DNA from: Caballeronia glebae
Lineage (GTDB): Bacteria > Pseudomonadota > Gammaproteobacteria > Burkholderiales > Burkholderiaceae
DNA length: 64,000 nucleotides
Assembly (NCBI RefSeq): GCF_001545035.1
Contig: NZ_FCOJ02000023.1
Coordinates: 1 to 64,000 of the forward strand
Direction of reading: 5' to 3'
Of the stretch, positions 1 to 14,394 are shown piece by piece. Made by a program: the position numbers and the translations under genes. The notes beneath the pieces are model-generated. The model was not told the origin of the DNA, ran no database searches, and worked only from the letters and a program-made list of their open reading frames with translations. Each line of letters starts with the position of its first letter. Position 1 is the stretch's first letter.

Positions 1-26
1 GCCTCAAGGCCCACAACAACAAGTCA

Positions 27-141
27 TGCCTGATGACCATAGCGAGTCGGTCCCACCCCTTCCCATCCCGAACAGGACCGTGAAACGACTCCACGCCGAT
101 GATAGTGCGGGTTCCCGTGTGAAAGTAGGTAATCGTCAGGC
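27..141 (+). rRNA. rrf: 5S ribosomal RNA
   Basis: The segment has the usual proteobacterial 5S layout. The 5' end TGCCTGATGACC pairs with the 3' end GTCAGGC to form helix I, and the internal CCCACCCC...CCCGAACAG and CGCCGATGATAGTG motifs are present. The length of about 115 nt is normal. It is the last gene of an rRNA operon whose 16S and 23S genes lie left of the window. The 3' end is placed to within a base or two. Confidence 0.95.
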
Positions 142-163
142 TCCTCATGCTGAAAAGCAAGCA

Positions 164-200
164 AAAGCCCCGACTCCGAGAGTTGGGGCTTTTGTGTTTT
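164..200 (+). terminator. Rho-independent terminator of the rrn operon
   Basis: AAAAGCCCC and GGGGCTTTT form a stem around a short loop that holds CGACTCCGAGAGTT, and a T-rich tail follows. It lies about 20 nt after 5S, so it is the operon terminator. Confidence 0.85.
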
Positions 201-250
201 CGTCCTACCTATAGGTGAGAGCCTCGATTGTTTCGGGTCGTAAGAAACGC

Positions 251-279
251 TTGACATCAATGCGTTGTTACCCCATAAT
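251..279 (+). promoter_or_regulatory. Sigma-70 promoter of the tRNA-tuf operon
   Basis: A perfect -35 box TTGACA (251-256) is separated by 17 bp from the -10 box CATAAT (274-279). The first product, tRNA-Tyr, begins 15 bp after the -10 box. This is the only strong promoter seen between the rrn terminator and tuf, so tRNA-Tyr, -Gly, -Thr, tuf, tRNA-Trp and probably secE-nusG are likely transcribed from it. Confidence 0.75.
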
Positions 280-293
280 CGATAGTTCTCTGC

Positions 294-379
294 GGAGGGG
301 TGCCCGAGTGGCTAAAGGGGGCAGACTGTAAATCTGTTGGCTTACGCCTACGTTGGTTCGAATCCAACCTCCTCCACCA
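294..379 (+). tRNA. tRNA-Tyr (GTA)
   Basis: This is a class II tRNA of 86 nt with a long variable arm. The acceptor strand GGAGGGG pairs with CTCCTCC, the anticodon GTA is at 328-330, the T arm has GGTTCGAATCC, and CCA is encoded at 377-379. It is the first gene of the tRNA-tuf operon. Confidence 0.97.
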
Positions 380-409
380 GAATTCAAGCGGTAAGGGAAT
401 CCAACCCTC

Positions 410-483
410 GCGGGTGTAGCTCAATGGTAGAGCAGAAGCCTTCCAAGCTTATGACGAGGGTTCGATTCCCTTCACCCGCTCCA
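410..483 (+). tRNA. tRNA-Gly (TCC)
   Basis: A 74-nt cloverleaf with acceptor GCGGGTG, anticodon loop CTTCCAA (anticodon TCC at 442-444), T arm GGTTCGATTCC and encoded CCA. It lies 30 nt after tRNA-Tyr in the same transcript. Confidence 0.97.
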
Positions 484-498
484 GTGTCGGTTTGTAGT

Positions 499-573
<75 letters not shown>

Positions 574-635
574 GCTGTATCAGTCTAGTAAGTTGCGCGC
601 GGCGCAAGGTGCGAAAATCCTGTTAGGAGTCGAAA

Positions 636-1826
636 ATGGCCAAAGGTAAATTCGAGCGGACCAAGCCGCACGTGAACGTGGGCACGATCGGTCACGTTGA
701 CCACGGCAAGACCACGCTGACGGCAGCGATCACGACGGTGCTGACCAAGAAGTTCGGTGGCGAAGCGAAGGCATACGACCAGATCGATGCAGCGCCGGAA
801 GAAAAGGCACGTGGTATTACCATCAATACCGCGCACGTCGAGTACGAAACGGCTAACCGCCACTACGCACACGTCGACTGCCCGGGCCACGCCGACTACG
901 TGAAGAACATGATCACGGGTGCAGCGCAGATGGACGGCGCGATCCTGGTGTGTTCGGCCGCTGACGGCCCGATGCCGCAAACGCGTGAGCACATCCTGCT
1001 GGCTCGCCAGGTTGGCGTGCCGTACATCATCGTGTTCCTGAACAAGTGCGACATGGTGGACGACGCCGAGCTGCTCGAACTCGTCGAAATGGAAGTGCGC
1101 GAGCTTCTCTCGAAGTACGACTTCCCGGGCGACGACACGCCGATCATCAAGGGTTCGGCCAAGCTGGCGCTGGAAGGCGACACGGGCGAGCTGGGTGAAG
1201 TGGCAATCATGAGCCTGGCCGACGCGCTGGACACGTACATCCCGACGCCGGAACGCGCAGTTGACGGCTCGTTCCTGATGCCGGTGGAAGACGTGTTCTC
1301 GATCTCGGGTCGCGGCACGGTGGTGACGGGCCGTATCGAGCGCGGTGTGGTGAAGGTCGGCGAGGAAATCGAAATCATCGGCATCAAGCCGACGGTGAAG
1401 ACGACCTGCACGGGCGTGGAAATGTTCCGCAAGCTGCTCGACCAAGGTCAGGCAGGCGACAACGTCGGTATCCTGCTGCGCGGCACGAAGCGTGAAGACG
1501 TGGAGCGTGGCCAAGTTCTGGCCAAGCCGGGTTCGATCACGCCGCACACGCACTTCACGGCTGAAGTGTATGTGCTGAGCAAGGACGAAGGCGGCCGTCA
1601 CACGCCGTTCTTCAACAACTACCGTCCGCAGTTCTACTTCCGTACGACGGACGTGACGGGCTCGATCGAGCTGCCGAAGGATAAGGAAATGGTGATGCCG
1701 GGCGACAACGTGTCGATCACGGTCAAGCTGATCGCTCCGATCGCCATGGAAGAAGGTCTGCGCTTCGCCATCCGCGAAGGCGGCCGTACCGTCGGCGCCG
1801 GTGTCGTGGCAAAGATTATCGAGTAA
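636..1826 (+). CDS. tuf: Elongation factor Tu, copy 1
   Basis: A 396-residue GTPase that brings aminoacyl-tRNA to the ribosomal A site. The P loop GHVDHGKT is at residues 19-26, followed by switch I ([12 protein letters not shown]), the DCPGH motif and NKCD. The usual Thr65 and His67 (Met counted as 1) are present. Length is normal for the family. An AGGAGT Shine-Dalgarno site precedes the ATG. The gene is nearly identical to a second tuf at 19782; I find only three base differences between the coding sequences: the third base of codon 2, and two that change amino acids. This copy carries the consensus residues. Confidence 0.98.
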   Translation: MAKGKFERTKPHVNVGTIGHVDHGKTTLTAAITTVLTKKFGGEAKAYDQIDAAPEEKARGITINTAHVEYETANRHYAHVDCPGHADYVKNMITGAAQMDGAILVCSAADGPMPQTREHILLARQVGVPYIIVFLNKCDMVDDAELLELVEMEVRELLSKYDFPGDDTPIIKGSAKLALEGDTGELGEVAIMSLADALDTYIPTPERAVDGSFLMPVEDVFSISGRGTVVTGRIERGVVKVGEEIEIIGIKPTVKTTCTGVEMFRKLLDQGQAGDNVGILLRGTKREDVERGQVLAKPGSITPHTHFTAEVYVLSKDEGGRHTPFFNNYRPQFYFRTTDVTGSIELPKDKEMVMPGDNVSITVKLIAPIAMEEGLRFAIREGGRTVGAGVVAKIIE

Positions 1827-1893
1827 GAGCCAGAAATCTTCTCGGTAGTTAGCGGTTTCGGGGTCGGCGAAATCCGTCGACCCCAAATGGTTT

Positions 1894-1969
1894 AGGGGTA
1901 TAGCTCAACTGGCAGAGCGTCGGTCTCCAAAACCGAAGGTTGGGGGTTCGATTCCCTCTGCCCCTGCCA
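1894..1969 (+). tRNA. tRNA-Trp (CCA)
   Basis: A 76-nt cloverleaf with acceptor AGGGGTA, anticodon stem CGGTC/GACCG-type pairing and anticodon CCA at 1927-1929. The T arm is GGGTTCGATTCCC. It sits 67 bp after tuf and 34 bp before secE, probably processed out of a tuf-trpT-secE-nusG transcript. Confidence 0.96.
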
Positions 1970-2003
1970 AATTCTCGCGCCAAGTGGCGCTGTTTAAGGT
2001 GTT

Positions 2004-2384
2004 ATGGCGAATCCTTCCGTCGAAACTGTAAATACTTCCGGCGACAAGTTGATGTTGGTGGCGGGCGTATTGTTGGTCTTGGCCGGGTTCGTTGGCTTTT
2101 TCTGGCTTTCGGGCCAAGAATGGTACGTCCGCGGCGCAGCGCTTGCTGTTGGTGTCATCGCGGGTGTCGCAGTCGGTCTTCTCTCTGCGCCGGGCAAAGG
2201 TTTCATCGCTTTTGCCAAAGACTCGTACAAGGAAGTCCGCAAGGTTGTCTGGCCGACTCGCAAAGAGGCCACGCAAACGACCTTGGTGGTCTTCGCGTTT
2301 GTTTTGATCATGGCCATCTTCCTTTGGCTTAGCGATAAGTCGATCGAGTGGGTGATCTTCTCGGCGATTCTGGGTTGGAAATGA
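2004..2384 (+). CDS. secE: Preprotein translocase subunit SecE
   Basis: SecE clamps SecY in the inner-membrane Sec translocon. The protein has 126 residues, the long three-helix proteobacterial form. Hydrophobic segments lie at about residues 17-36, 44-62 and 94-115. The conserved cytosolic amphipathic helix with [14 protein letters not shown] sits just before the last segment. NusG begins one base after its stop codon, the same secE-nusG pairing as in other proteobacteria. Its partner secY is at 30807. Confidence 0.97.
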   Translation: MANPSVETVNTSGDKLMLVAGVLLVLAGFVGFFWLSGQEWYVRGAALAVGVIAGVAVGLLSAPGKGFIAFAKDSYKEVRKVVWPTRKEATQTTLVVFAFVLIMAIFLWLSDKSIEWVIFSAILGWK

Positions 2385-2385
2385 T

Positions 2386-2943
2386 ATGAGCGATACTCCG
2401 GCATCCCCGAGTGGAAAACGTTGGTATGTGGTGCACGCCTACTCCGGCATGGAGAAGAGCGTGCAACGTGCGCTTCAGGAGCGCATCGAACGCGCAGGCA
2501 TGCAGGACCAATTCGGTCAGATTCTCGTCCCGACTGAAGAAGTTGTTGAAGTAAAGGGCGGCCACAAGTCGGTCACCGAGCGTCGTTTCTTCCCGGGCTA
2601 CGTCCTGGTCGAAATGGAAATGACGGACGAAACGTGGCACTTGGTCAAGAATACGGCCAAAGTGACCGGTTTCGTCGGCGGTGCGCGTAATCGCCCGAGC
2701 CCAATCTCGCCGCGTGAAGTCGAAAAGATCATGTCGCAGATGCAGGAAGGCGTCGAGAAGCCGCGACCCAAGACGCTCTTCGAAGTTGGCGAGATGGTTC
2801 GCGTGAAGGAAGGTCCGTTCACCGACTTCAACGGCAACGTCGAAGAAGTGAATTACGAAAAGTCCCGAGTCCGTGTCTCCGTCACGATCTTCGGGCGATC
2901 GACGCCGGTCGAACTTGAGTTCGGTCAGGTCGAAAAAGTTTAA
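2386..2943 (+). CDS. nusG: Transcription termination/antitermination protein NusG
   Basis: NusG binds the clamp of RNA polymerase, suppresses pausing and links it to Rho and ribosomal protein S10. The 185 residues divide into an N-terminal NGN domain ([16 protein letters not shown] at the start) and a C-terminal KOW domain from about residue 130 ([16 protein letters not shown]). Length is normal. It is probably cotranscribed with secE. The gap of about 147 bp to rplK holds hairpins that may belong to the rplKA leader. Confidence 0.98.
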   Translation: MSDTPASPSGKRWYVVHAYSGMEKSVQRALQERIERAGMQDQFGQILVPTEEVVEVKGGHKSVTERRFFPGYVLVEMEMTDETWHLVKNTAKVTGFVGGARNRPSPISPREVEKIMSQMQEGVEKPRPKTLFEVGEMVRVKEGPFTDFNGNVEEVNYEKSRVRVSVTIFGRSTPVELEFGQVEKV

Positions 2944-2951
2944 TCGAATAG

Positions 2952-3074
2952 ATCGCGCGTGGCTTTCGGGCCATCGCGCGATTCGCGCTTACGGTCCGCG
3001 TAATGGCCGTTGAGGAGCGTCAGTAGCCGGCAACGTCGAACGCGCGCTATCACTCACCGAACGCTCACGCGTTC
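2952..3074 (+). promoter_or_regulatory. Hairpins in the nusG-rplK gap, candidate L1 operator/leader
   Basis: Two hairpins are visible. The first pairs ATCGCGCG-TGGC (2952-2963) with GCCA-TCGCGCGAT (2970-2982), with one bulge. The second is GAACGC-TCAC-GCGTTC (3059-3074), which ends 16 nt before the rplK start. In E. coli, L1 represses rplKA by binding near the rplK start. Assigning that role here is inference; only the pairing is seen. Confidence 0.4.
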
Positions 3075-3090
3075 AGCAGAGGTTTTCAAC

Positions 3091-3522
3091 ATGGCAAAGA
3101 AAATTGTCGGCTTTATCAAACTGCAGATTCCTGCAGGTAAAGCCAACCCGTCGCCGCCGGTCGGTCCGGCACTGGGCCAGCGTGGCCTGAACATCATGGA
3201 GTTCTGCAAGGCGTTCAACGCGCAGACTCAGGGCATGGAGCCGGGCCTGCCGGTGCCGGTCGTCATTACGGCATTCGCGGACAAGAGCTTCACGTTCATC
3301 ATGAAGACGCCGCCGGCTACCGTTCTGATCAAGAAGGCAGCTGCAGTGCAGAAGGGTTCGCCGAAGCCCCACACCGACAAGGTCGGCAACATCACCCGCG
3401 CTCAAGCGGAAGAAATCGCGAAGACCAAGATGCCGGATCTTACGGCAGCTGATCTCGACGCAGCCGTGCGTACGATCGCCGGTAGCGCGCGTTCGATGGG
3501 CATCACTGTGGAGGGCGTGTAA
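3091..3522 (+). CDS. rplK: 50S ribosomal protein L11
   Basis: L11 (143 residues) binds 23S rRNA in the GTPase-associated centre and is the target for RelA-linked stress sensing. The start [16 protein letters not shown] and the proline-rich N-terminal segment ([14 protein letters not shown]) are family hallmarks. The start at 3091 fits the family. An in-frame upstream extension back to 3010 has no family match and is rejected. rplA starts on the next base after the stop codon, which suggests translational coupling. Confidence 0.98.
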   Translation: MAKKIVGFIKLQIPAGKANPSPPVGPALGQRGLNIMEFCKAFNAQTQGMEPGLPVPVVITAFADKSFTFIMKTPPATVLIKKAAAVQKGSPKPHTDKVGNITRAQAEEIAKTKMPDLTAADLDAAVRTIAGSARSMGITVEGV

Positions 3523-4221
3523 ATGGCTAAGCTTTCTAAGCGCCTTAAGGCATTCGCGGCCAAGGTTGATCGTCAGAAGCTGTACGCGATCGACGACGCA
3601 CTGATCCTCGTGAAGGAATGCGCGAGCGCGAAGTTCGACGAGTCGATCGACGTTGCGGTGCAACTCGGCATCGACGCGAAGAAGTCGGATCAAGTGGTTC
3701 GTGGCTCCGTGGTTCTCCCGGCCGGTACCGGTAAGTCGGTTCGCGTGGCAGTGTTCGCGCAAGGCGAAAAGGCGGAACAAGCACGCGCAGCTGGCGCAGA
3801 TGTGGTCGGTATGGAAGATCTGGCTGAGCAAGTCAAGGCCGGCAATCTGAATTTCGACGTCGTGATCGCTTCGCCGGACACGATGCGCGTGGTCGGTACG
3901 CTCGGTCAGATTCTCGGTCCGCGTGGCCTGATGCCGAACCCGAAGGTCGGCACGGTTACGCCGGACGTCGCCCAAGCGGTGAAGAACGCGAAGGCGGGTC
4001 AGGTTCAGTTCCGCGTGGACAAGGCCGGTATCATTCACGGCACGATCGGTCGCGCATCGTTCGAATCGGCATCGCTGCGTCAAAACCTGTCCGCGCTGAT
4101 CGAAGCGCTGCAAAAGGCAAAGCCGGCGACGAGCAAGGGTGTGTACCTGCGCAAGATCGCCGTGTCGAGCACGATGGGCGTTGGCGTTCGCGTCGATCAA
4201 GCCACGCTCGCGCAGCAGTAA
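3523..4221 (+). CDS. rplA: 50S ribosomal protein L1
   Basis: L1 (232 residues) forms the mobile L1 stalk that helps release E-site tRNA, and in other bacteria it also represses its own rplKA mRNA. The start [11 protein letters not shown] and the segment [15 protein letters not shown] are typical. The ATG follows the rplK stop with no gap. A 303-bp gap with the L10 leader follows. Confidence 0.98.
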   Translation: MAKLSKRLKAFAAKVDRQKLYAIDDALILVKECASAKFDESIDVAVQLGIDAKKSDQVVRGSVVLPAGTGKSVRVAVFAQGEKAEQARAAGADVVGMEDLAEQVKAGNLNFDVVIASPDTMRVVGTLGQILGPRGLMPNPKVGTVTPDVAQAVKNAKAGQVQFRVDKAGIIHGTIGRASFESASLRQNLSALIEALQKAKPATSKGVYLRKIAVSSTMGVGVRVDQATLAQQ

Positions 4222-4524
4222 GAAATTCTAGCGTGGTCGGATGACCGCGCTTCATATGGGCTTTGGGCGGTTGCAAGATTGCGGTTTCGAGTCGGGCAAC
4301 CGGTTGTCAAAGACCGTTGGTGGTAATGCAGCAGGCAGGCAGTGCCTTAATTCAAGCCAACGCAGATGGCGAACCCGGAACAGTTTTGTAGTGGTTGAAG
4401 TCGGTTATCGAGCGTCGTGAGACGTCTCACCAATCGATCGAAATACTCCTAACAGTCGGACGCCGTTGTTGAACGTGGTGCACAAGGGTTGGTACCCGAA
4501 TGCATCGAATCTGGAGGTTTAACC
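4222..4524 (+). promoter_or_regulatory. L10 leader region upstream of rplJL
   Basis: The gap is 303 bp. Its middle part, about 4309-4380, carries the conserved blocks of the proteobacterial ribosomal L10 leader: AGACCGTTGGTGG, then TGCCTTAATT, then GCCAACGCAGATGG. In other bacteria the L10-(L12)4 complex binds this fold and blocks translation of rplJL. The rplJ Shine-Dalgarno site GGAGG is at 4512-4516. No clear promoter was recognised in the first 80 bp. Confidence 0.75.
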
Positions 4525-5022
4525 GTGCCACTGAACAAAGAAGATAAGCAGGCAGTTGTCGCTGAAGTCGCCGCGCAAGTCGCGAAGGCTCAGACGATGG
4601 TGCTCGCTGAGTATCGTGGGATCACGGTTGGCGATCTGACCAAGCTGCGCGCGAAAGCGCGTGAGCAACAGGTGTATCTGCGCGTGTTGAAGAACACGCT
4701 GGCGCGTCGCGCTGTGGAAGGTACCCCGTTCGCTCCGCTGGCTGAGCAGATGACCGGTCCTCTGATCTACGGCATCTCGGAAGATGCCATTGCCGCTGCC
4801 AAGGTCGTCAACGACTTCGGTAAGAGCAATGACAAGTTGATCATCAAGGCTGGTTCCTACGAAGGCAACGTGATGGACAAGGCAGGCGTGCAAGCGCTGG
4901 CCAGCATCCCGAGCCGCGAAGAACTGCTCTCCAAGCTGCTGTACGTCATGCAAGCACCTGTTTCCGGCTTCGCGCGCGCTTTGGCCGCGCTCGCCGAGAA
5001 GAAGCAAGGCGAAGCTGCATAA
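4525..5022 (+). CDS. rplJ: 50S ribosomal protein L10
   Basis: L10 (165 residues) anchors L7/L12 dimers to the ribosome stalk base. The GTG start at 4525 gives the family N terminus [16 protein letters not shown] and lies 8 bp after a GGAGG site. An upstream in-frame start at 4489 would add residues without family likeness. The C-terminal helix, from about residue 135, carries the L7/L12 binding sites. The upstream L10 leader suggests autoregulation. rplL follows after 83 bp. Confidence 0.97.
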   Translation: MPLNKEDKQAVVAEVAAQVAKAQTMVLAEYRGITVGDLTKLRAKAREQQVYLRVLKNTLARRAVEGTPFAPLAEQMTGPLIYGISEDAIAAAKVVNDFGKSNDKLIIKAGSYEGNVMDKAGVQALASIPSREELLSKLLYVMQAPVSGFARALAALAEKKQGEAA

Positions 5023-5105
5023 CGTCCGCACTTGGGCACCAGTTGCTCAGTTAGGTATTAGCTAGATCGCTAGCTCGATCCGAATTCAATTTAGGAGTAT
5101 TTCAA

Positions 5106-5480
5106 ATGGCAATCGCAAAAGAAGACATCCTGGAAGCCGTTGGCTCGATGTCGGTTCTCGAACTGAACGAACTGGTCAAGGCGTTCGAAGAGAAGTTTGG
5201 CGTGTCGGCTGCTGCTGTGGCAGTTGCTGGCCCCGCTGGCGGCGGCGCTGCTGCTGCAGTCGAAGAGCAAACCGAGTTCACCGTGAACCTGCTTGAAGTG
5301 GGCGCGAACAAGGTTTCCGTGATTAAGGCTGTTCGCGAACTGACGGGTCTCGGCCTGAAGGAAGCGAAGGACCTGGTCGACGGTGCACCGAAGCCTGTCA
5401 AGGAAGCGGTTCCGAAGGCTGCTGCTGAAGAAGCGAAGAAGAAGCTGGAAGAAGCAGGCGCGAAGGCTGAAATCAAGTAA
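5106..5480 (+). CDS. rplL: 50S ribosomal protein L7/L12
   Basis: L7/L12 (124 residues) is the multicopy stalk protein that recruits EF-Tu, EF-G and other factors. It shows the N-terminal dimerisation helices ([26 protein letters not shown]), an Ala/Gly-rich hinge at about residues 38-55, and the C-terminal factor-binding domain ([19 protein letters not shown]). An AGGAG site lies before the ATG. The extra copies needed relative to L10 probably come from its own strong ribosome binding site. A hairpin follows 20 bp after the stop. Confidence 0.98.
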   Translation: MAIAKEDILEAVGSMSVLELNELVKAFEEKFGVSAAAVAVAGPAGGGAAAAVEEQTEFTVNLLEVGANKVSVIKAVRELTGLGLKEAKDLVDGAPKPVKEAVPKAAAEEAKKKLEEAGAKAEIK

Positions 5481-5500
5481 GGTTTTCGGCGCTATGCGAA

Positions 5501-5530
5501 GGCTGGCGGTTTTCCACCGCCGGCCTTTTT
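5501..5530 (+). terminator. rplL-rpoB attenuator hairpin
   Basis: GGCTGGCGGT (5501-5510) pairs with ACCGCCGGCC (5516-5525) with one G-U pair, and TTTTT follows. In E. coli a partial terminator in the same place lowers rpoBC expression relative to ribosomal protein genes. I infer the same attenuator role here. Confidence 0.75.
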
Positions 5531-5551
5531 GTGCTTTGTGGGGACGCAGTT

Positions 5552-5643
5552 TTTATGCTTGTCAGCAAGCATAAATGTCTCCGCAGAAGCCAAAGAGAAC
5601 GCCCGGAACGGCAGAATTTTCCGATCGTTCTCTTTGTCTTCTG
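5552..5643 (+). promoter_or_regulatory. Two further hairpins in the 366-bp rplL-rpoB gap
   Basis: TTTATGCTTG (5552-5561) and CAAGCATAAA (5566-5575) form a perfect 10-bp stem with loop TCAG. CAGAAG plus AAAGAGAACG (5584-5601) pairs with CGTTCTCTTT plus CTTCTG (5626-5643) around a 24-nt loop. No convincing ORF lies here. The long stems could be RNase III processing sites, as known for this mRNA gap in E. coli; that is inference. The rest of the gap (5644-5846) shows only a small GGTTGG/CCAACC hairpin near 5711-5728. Confidence 0.5.
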
Positions 5644-5846
5644 AAGCGACTGCAGAAGGCAAGTTTGGTCGGGTAGCGGGAAGTACAGGCATCCGCTGCC
5701 GTCAGCCAGCGGTTGGTAGCGGCCAACCACCAAGCTTCTAGATTCGCGCGTCTCCTTGGGGCTGGCGCGAGTCTCAGTCGGTGAACACCGGGCTGTGGCA
5801 TCGAGGTATCCCGCCTCGGTAACGCCCGCCGTGATTCGGAGATCGT

Positions 5847-9953
<4,107 letters not shown>

Positions 9954-9974
9954 TCGGACTACGGAGAGAAAGCA

Positions 9975-12900
9975 ATGAAAGCTCTGCTCGATCTATTCAA
10001 GCAAGTCCAACAAGAAGAAGTTTTTGATGCGATCAAGATCGGCCTCGCGTCGCCCGACAAGATTCGTTCTTGGTCGTTCGGCGAAGTGAAGAAGCCGGAG
10101 ACCATCAATTACCGCACGTTCAAGCCGGAGCGGGATGGTCTGTTCTGCGCGAAAATTTTTGGTCCGATCAAGGACTACGAATGCCTGTGCGGCAAGTACA
10201 AGCGCCTGAAGCATCGCGGCGTGATCTGCGAGAAGTGCGGCGTCGAAGTGACGCTGGCGAAGGTGCGTCGCGAACGGATGGGCCACATCGAGCTGGCCTC
10301 GCCGGTCGCGCACATCTGGTTCCTGAAGTCGCTGCCGTCGCGTCTGGGCATGGTGCTCGACATGACGCTGCGCGACATCGAACGCGTGCTGTACTTCGAA
10401 GCATATGTGGTGATCGATCCGGGCATGACGCCGCTGAAAGCGCGGCAGATCATGACCGAAGAGGATTACTACAACAAGGTCGAAGAGTACGGTGACGAAT
10501 TCCGTGCCGAAATGGGCGCGGAAGGCGTGCGCGAACTGCTGCGCGCGATCAACATCGACGAACAGGTCGAAATGCTTCGCACCGAACTCAAGAACACGGG
10601 TTCGGAAGCGAAGATCAAGAAGTACGCGAAGCGCCTGAAGGTGCTCGAAGCCTTCCAGCGTTCGGGCATCAAGCCTGACTGGATGGTGCTCGAAGTGCTG
10701 CCGGTGCTGCCGCCGGAACTGCGTCCGCTCGTGCCGCTGGATGGCGGCCGTTTCGCGACGTCGGACCTGAACGACCTGTATCGCCGCGTGATCAACCGTA
10801 ACAACCGGTTGAAGCGTCTGCTCGAACTGAAGGCGCCTGAAATCATCGTCCGCAACGAAAAGCGGATGCTGCAGGAAGCCGTCGATTCGCTGCTCGACAA
10901 CGGCCGTCGCGGCAAGGCGATGACCGGCGCGAACAAGCGTCCGCTGAAGTCGCTCGCCGACATGATCAAGGGTAAGGGCGGTCGTTTCCGTCAGAACTTG
11001 CTCGGTAAGCGCGTGGACTACTCGGGCCGTTCGGTGATCGTGGTCGGTCCGACGCTCAAGCTGCACCAGTGCGGTCTGCCGAAGCTGATGGCGCTCGAAC
11101 TGTTCAAGCCTTTCATCTTCAACAAGCTGGAAGTGATGGGCGTGGCTACAACCATCAAGGCCGCGAAGAAGGAAGTCGAGAACCAGACGCCGGTCGTGTG
11201 GGACATCCTGGAAGAGGTGATCCGCGAGCATCCGGTGATGCTGAACCGCGCGCCTACGCTGCACCGTCTTGGCATTCAGGCTTTCGAGCCGGTGCTGATC
11301 GAAGGTAAGGCGATCCAGCTGCACCCGCTCGTCTGCGCGGCGTTCAACGCCGACTTCGACGGTGACCAGATGGCCGTTCACGTGCCGCTGTCGCTCGAAG
11401 CGCAGATGGAAGCGCGCACGCTGATGCTGGCGTCGAACAACGTCCTGTTCCCGGCCAACGGCGATCCGTCGATCGTGCCGTCGCAGGATATCGTGCTCGG
11501 CCTTTACTATGCGTCGCGTGAAGCGGTGAATGGCAAGGGCGAGGGCATGACGTTCACGGGCGTGTCGGAAGCGATCCGCGCGTACGAGAACAAGGAAGTC
11601 GAGCTGGCTTCGCGCGTCAACGTGCGTATCACCGAAATGGTGGCGAACGAGGACACGAGCGAAGGCGCGCCGAAGTTCGTGCCGAAGATCTCGCTGTTCG
11701 CGACGACCGTCGGCCGTTCGATCCTGTCGGAGATTTTGCCGCCGGGTCTGCCGTTCACGGTGCTGAACAAGCCGCTGAAGAAGAAGCAGATTTCGCAACT
11801 GATCAACACGGCGTTCCGCAAGTGCGGTCTGCGCGAAACGGTGATCTTCGCCGACCAGTTGATGCAAATGGGCTTCCGTCTCGCAACGCGCGCCGGTATC
11901 TCGATTTGCGTCGACGACATGCTCGTGCCGCCGCAGAAGGAAACCATCGTCGGCGACGCCGCGAAGAAGGTGAAGGAGTACGACCGCCAGTACATGTCGG
12001 GTCTCGTCACCGCGCAGGAACGCTACAACAACGTGGTCGACATCTGGTCGGCAACGTCGGAAGCGGTCGGCAAGGCGATGATGGAGCAGCTCGCAACGGA
12101 GCCGGTGGTCGATCGCGACGGCAACCAAACGAAGCAGGAGTCGTTCAACTCCATCTACATGATGGCCGACTCGGGCGCGCGTGGTTCCGCGGTGCAGATT
12201 CGTCAGCTCGCCGGTATGCGCGGCCTGATGGCGAAGCCGGATGGCTCGATTATCGAGACGCCGATTACCGCGAACTTCCGCGAAGGCCTGAACGTGTTGC
12301 AGTACTTCATCTCGACGCACGGCGCCCGTAAGGGTCTGGCGGATACGGCGTTGAAGACCGCGAACTCGGGTTATCTGACGCGTCGTCTCGTCGACGTCAC
12401 GCAGGATCTGGTCGTCGTCGAAGAAGATTGCGGCACGTCGAACGGCGTGGCGATGAAGGCGTTGGTCGAAGGCGGTGAAGTCGTCGAAGCGCTGCGTGAC
12501 CGTATTCTCGGTCGCGTCGCGGTGGCGGACGTCGTCCATCCGGAAACGCAGGAAACGCTGTACGCGTCGGGTGATTTGCTCGACGAAGACTCGGTGGAAG
12601 AGATCGAACGCCTCGGCATCGACGAAGTGCGCGTACGCACGCCGCTGACTTGCGAAACGCGTTATGGCCTGTGCGCGTCGTGCTATGGCCGCGACCTCGG
12701 CCGTGGTTCGCGCGTGAACGTCGGCGAAGCGGTTGGTGTGATCGCTGCTCAGTCGATCGGCGAGCCGGGCACGCAGCTGACGATGCGTACGTTCCACATC
12801 GGTGGGGCGGCATCGCGTGCGGCGGTGGCTTCGACGGTGGAAGCGAAGAGCAACGGTACGCTGCGCTTCACGGCCACGATGCGCTACGTCACCAATGCGA

Positions 12901-14216
12901 AGGGCGAGCAGGTCGTCATTTCGCGTTCGGGCGAGGCGATCATCGCGGACGACTTCGGTCGCGAGCGTGAGCGTCACAAGGTCCCGTACGGCGCGACGCT
13001 CCTGCAGCTCGACGGTGCGGCGATCAAGGCCGGCGCGCAACTGGCTCAGTGGGATCCGCTGACGCGTCCGATCATCACCGAGTGGGGCGGTACGGTGAAG
13101 TTCGAAAACGTCGAGGAAGGCGTGACGGTGGCCAAACAGATCGACGACGTGACCGGTCTTTCGACCCTCGTCGCGATCGATGCGAAGCGCCGCGGCTCGC
13201 AGGCCGGCAAGAGCGTGCGTCCGCAGGTCAAACTGCTCGACGCGAACGGCGAGGAAGTGAAGATCCCGAACACCGAGCATTCGGTGCAGATCGGCTTCCA
13301 GGTCGGCGCACTGATCACCGTGAAGGATGGTCAGCAAGTGCAGGTCGGTGAAGTGCTGGCGCGTATCCCGGTTGAAGCGCAGAAAACGCGTGACATTACC
13401 GGTGGTCTGCCGCGCGTGGCCGAACTGTTCGAAGCGCGCTCGCCGAAGGACGCCGGCATTCTGGCGGAAGTCACGGGCACGACGTCGTTCGGTAAGGACA
13501 CGAAGGGCAAGCAGCGTCTTGTCATCACGGACCTCGAAGGCAATCAGCACGAGTTCCTGATCGCGAAGGAAAAGCAGGTGCTGGTGCACGATGGTCAGGT
13601 CGTCAACAAGGGCGAAATGATTGTCGACGGTCCTGCCGATCCGCACGACATCCTGCGTCTGCAGGGTATCGAGGCGCTGTCGCGCTACATCGTGGACGAA
13701 GTGCAGGACGTGTACCGTCTGCAGGGCGTGAAGATCAACGACAAGCACATCGAAGTGATCGTGCGTCAGATGCTGCGTCGCGTGCAGATCGTCGACAACG
13801 GCGATACGCGCTTCATCCCTGGCGAGCAGGTCGAGCGTTCGGACATGCTCGACGAAAACGACAAGATGATCGCGGAAGACAAGCGTCCGGCGGCGTACGA
13901 CAACGTGCTGCTCGGTATCACGAAGGCATCGCTGTCGACCGATTCGTTCATCTCGGCGGCTTCGTTCCAGGAAACGACCCGCGTGCTGACCGAAGCGGCG
14001 ATCATGGGCAAGCGCGACGATCTGCGTGGCCTGAAGGAAAACGTGATCGTCGGCCGTCTGATTCCGGCTGGTACGGGTCTCGCGTTCCACAAGGCACGCA
14101 AGGCGAAGGAATCGTCGGATCGCGAGCGTTTCGACCAGATCGCGGCCGAAGAATCTTTCGACTTCGGTACGCCGGAAACGCCGGCAGCGGAGCAACAGCC
14201 GCACACCAACGAGTAA
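9975..14216 (+). CDS. rpoC: DNA-directed RNA polymerase subunit beta'
   Basis: The beta' subunit (1413 residues) carries the catalytic Mg site, seen as [14 protein letters not shown]. The N-terminal zinc ribbon shows CLCGKYKR and CEKCG (about residues 70-90), and the second zinc site shows CGTS and the [13 protein letters not shown] cluster. The trigger-loop and bridge-helix region ([20 protein letters not shown]) is intact. An ACGGAGAG site precedes the ATG. A strong terminator follows at 14242. The open frame on the opposite strand is a composition artefact. Confidence 0.98.
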   Translation: MKALLDLFKQVQQEEVFDAIKIGLASPDKIRSWSFGEVKKPETINYRTFKPERDGLFCAKIFGPIKDYECLCGKYKRLKHRGVICEKCGVEVTLAKVRRERMGHIELASPVAHIWFLKSLPSRLGMVLDMTLRDIERVLYFEAYVVIDPGMTPLKARQIMTEEDYYNKVEEYGDEFRAEMGAEGVRELLRAINIDEQVEMLRTELKNTGSEAKIKKYAKRLKVLEAFQRSGIKPDWMVLEVLPVLPPELRPLVPLDGGRFATSDLNDLYRRVINRNNRLKRLLELKAPEIIVRNEKRMLQEAVDSLLDNGRRGKAMTGANKRPLKSLADMIKGKGGRFRQNLLGKRVDYSGRSVIVVGPTLKLHQCGLPKLMALELFKPFIFNKLEVMGVATTIKAAKKEVENQTPVVWDILEEVIREHPVMLNRAPTLHRLGIQAFEPVLIEGKAIQLHPLVCAAFNADFDGDQMAVHVPLSLEAQMEARTLMLASNNVLFPANGDPSIVPSQDIVLGLYYASREAVNGKGEGMTFTGVSEAIRAYENKEVELASRVNVRITEMVANEDTSEGAPKFVPKISLFATTVGRSILSEILPPGLPFTVLNKPLKKKQISQLINTAFRKCGLRETVIFADQLMQMGFRLATRAGISICVDDMLVPPQKETIVGDAAKKVKEYDRQYMSGLVTAQERYNNVVDIWSATSEAVGKAMMEQLATEPVVDRDGNQTKQESFNSIYMMADSGARGSAVQIRQLAGMRGLMAKPDGSIIETPITANFREGLNVLQYFISTHGARKGLADTALKTANSGYLTRRLVDVTQDLVVVEEDCGTSNGVAMKALVEGGEVVEALRDRILGRVAVADVVHPETQETLYASGDLLDEDSVEEIERLGIDEVRVRTPLTCETRYGLCASCYGRDLGRGSRVNVGEAVGVIAAQSIGEPGTQLTMRTFHIGGAASRAAVASTVEAKSNGTLRFTATMRYVTNAKGEQVVISRSGEAIIADDFGRERERHKVPYGATLLQLDGAAIKAGAQLAQWDPLTRPIITEWGGTVKFENVEEGVTVAKQIDDVTGLSTLVAIDAKRRGSQAGKSVRPQVKLLDANGEEVKIPNTEHSVQIGFQVGALITVKDGQQVQVGEVLARIPVEAQKTRDITGGLPRVAELFEARSPKDAGILAEVTGTTSFGKDTKGKQRLVITDLEGNQHEFLIAKEKQVLVHDGQVVNKGEMIVDGPADPHDILRLQGIEALSRYIVDEVQDVYRLQGVKINDKHIEVIVRQMLRRVQIVDNGDTRFIPGEQVERSDMLDENDKMIAEDKRPAAYDNVLLGITKASLSTDSFISAASFQETTRVLTEAAIMGKRDDLRGLKENVIVGRLIPAGTGLAFHKARKAKESSDRERFDQIAAEESFDFGTPETPAAEQQPHTNE

Positions 14217-14241
14217 GCGTCTCTCGCTCGTAGCACCTACG

Positions 14242-14273
14242 AACCGCTCAGCTTCGGCTGAGCGGTTTTTTTT
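14242..14273 (+). terminator. Terminator of the rpoBC operon
   Basis: AACCGCTCAGC and GCTGAGCGGTT form an 11-bp stem closed by a TTCG tetraloop, followed by a run of T residues. It begins 25 bp after the rpoC stop. Confidence 0.92.
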
Positions 14274-14394
14274 CGCGTGCCGATTCTCGCTTCTACCTCT
14301 GCCATTCGGCTAACGATGCGTTCGGCCGCGTCGGCGAGTGCGGATGCGTTGGTAGAATTCGTTATCTTCCACGTCGCCTCGCACGCTCTCGTTC

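Noticed and set aside
2004..2332. Overlapping frames around secE and tRNA-Trp
   Set aside because: They run through the tRNA or oppose secE, and their translations have no family likeness.
5473..5741. Short frames on both strands in the rplL-rpoB gap
   Set aside because: They cover the hairpins, differ in frame and content, and have no family likeness or ribosome binding site.
9993..14204. Open frame of 1403 codons on the minus strand across rpoC
   Set aside because: It mirrors rpoC. The strong third-position G/C bias removes stop codons from the antisense frame, and the translation is rich in Arg, His and Val with no domain.
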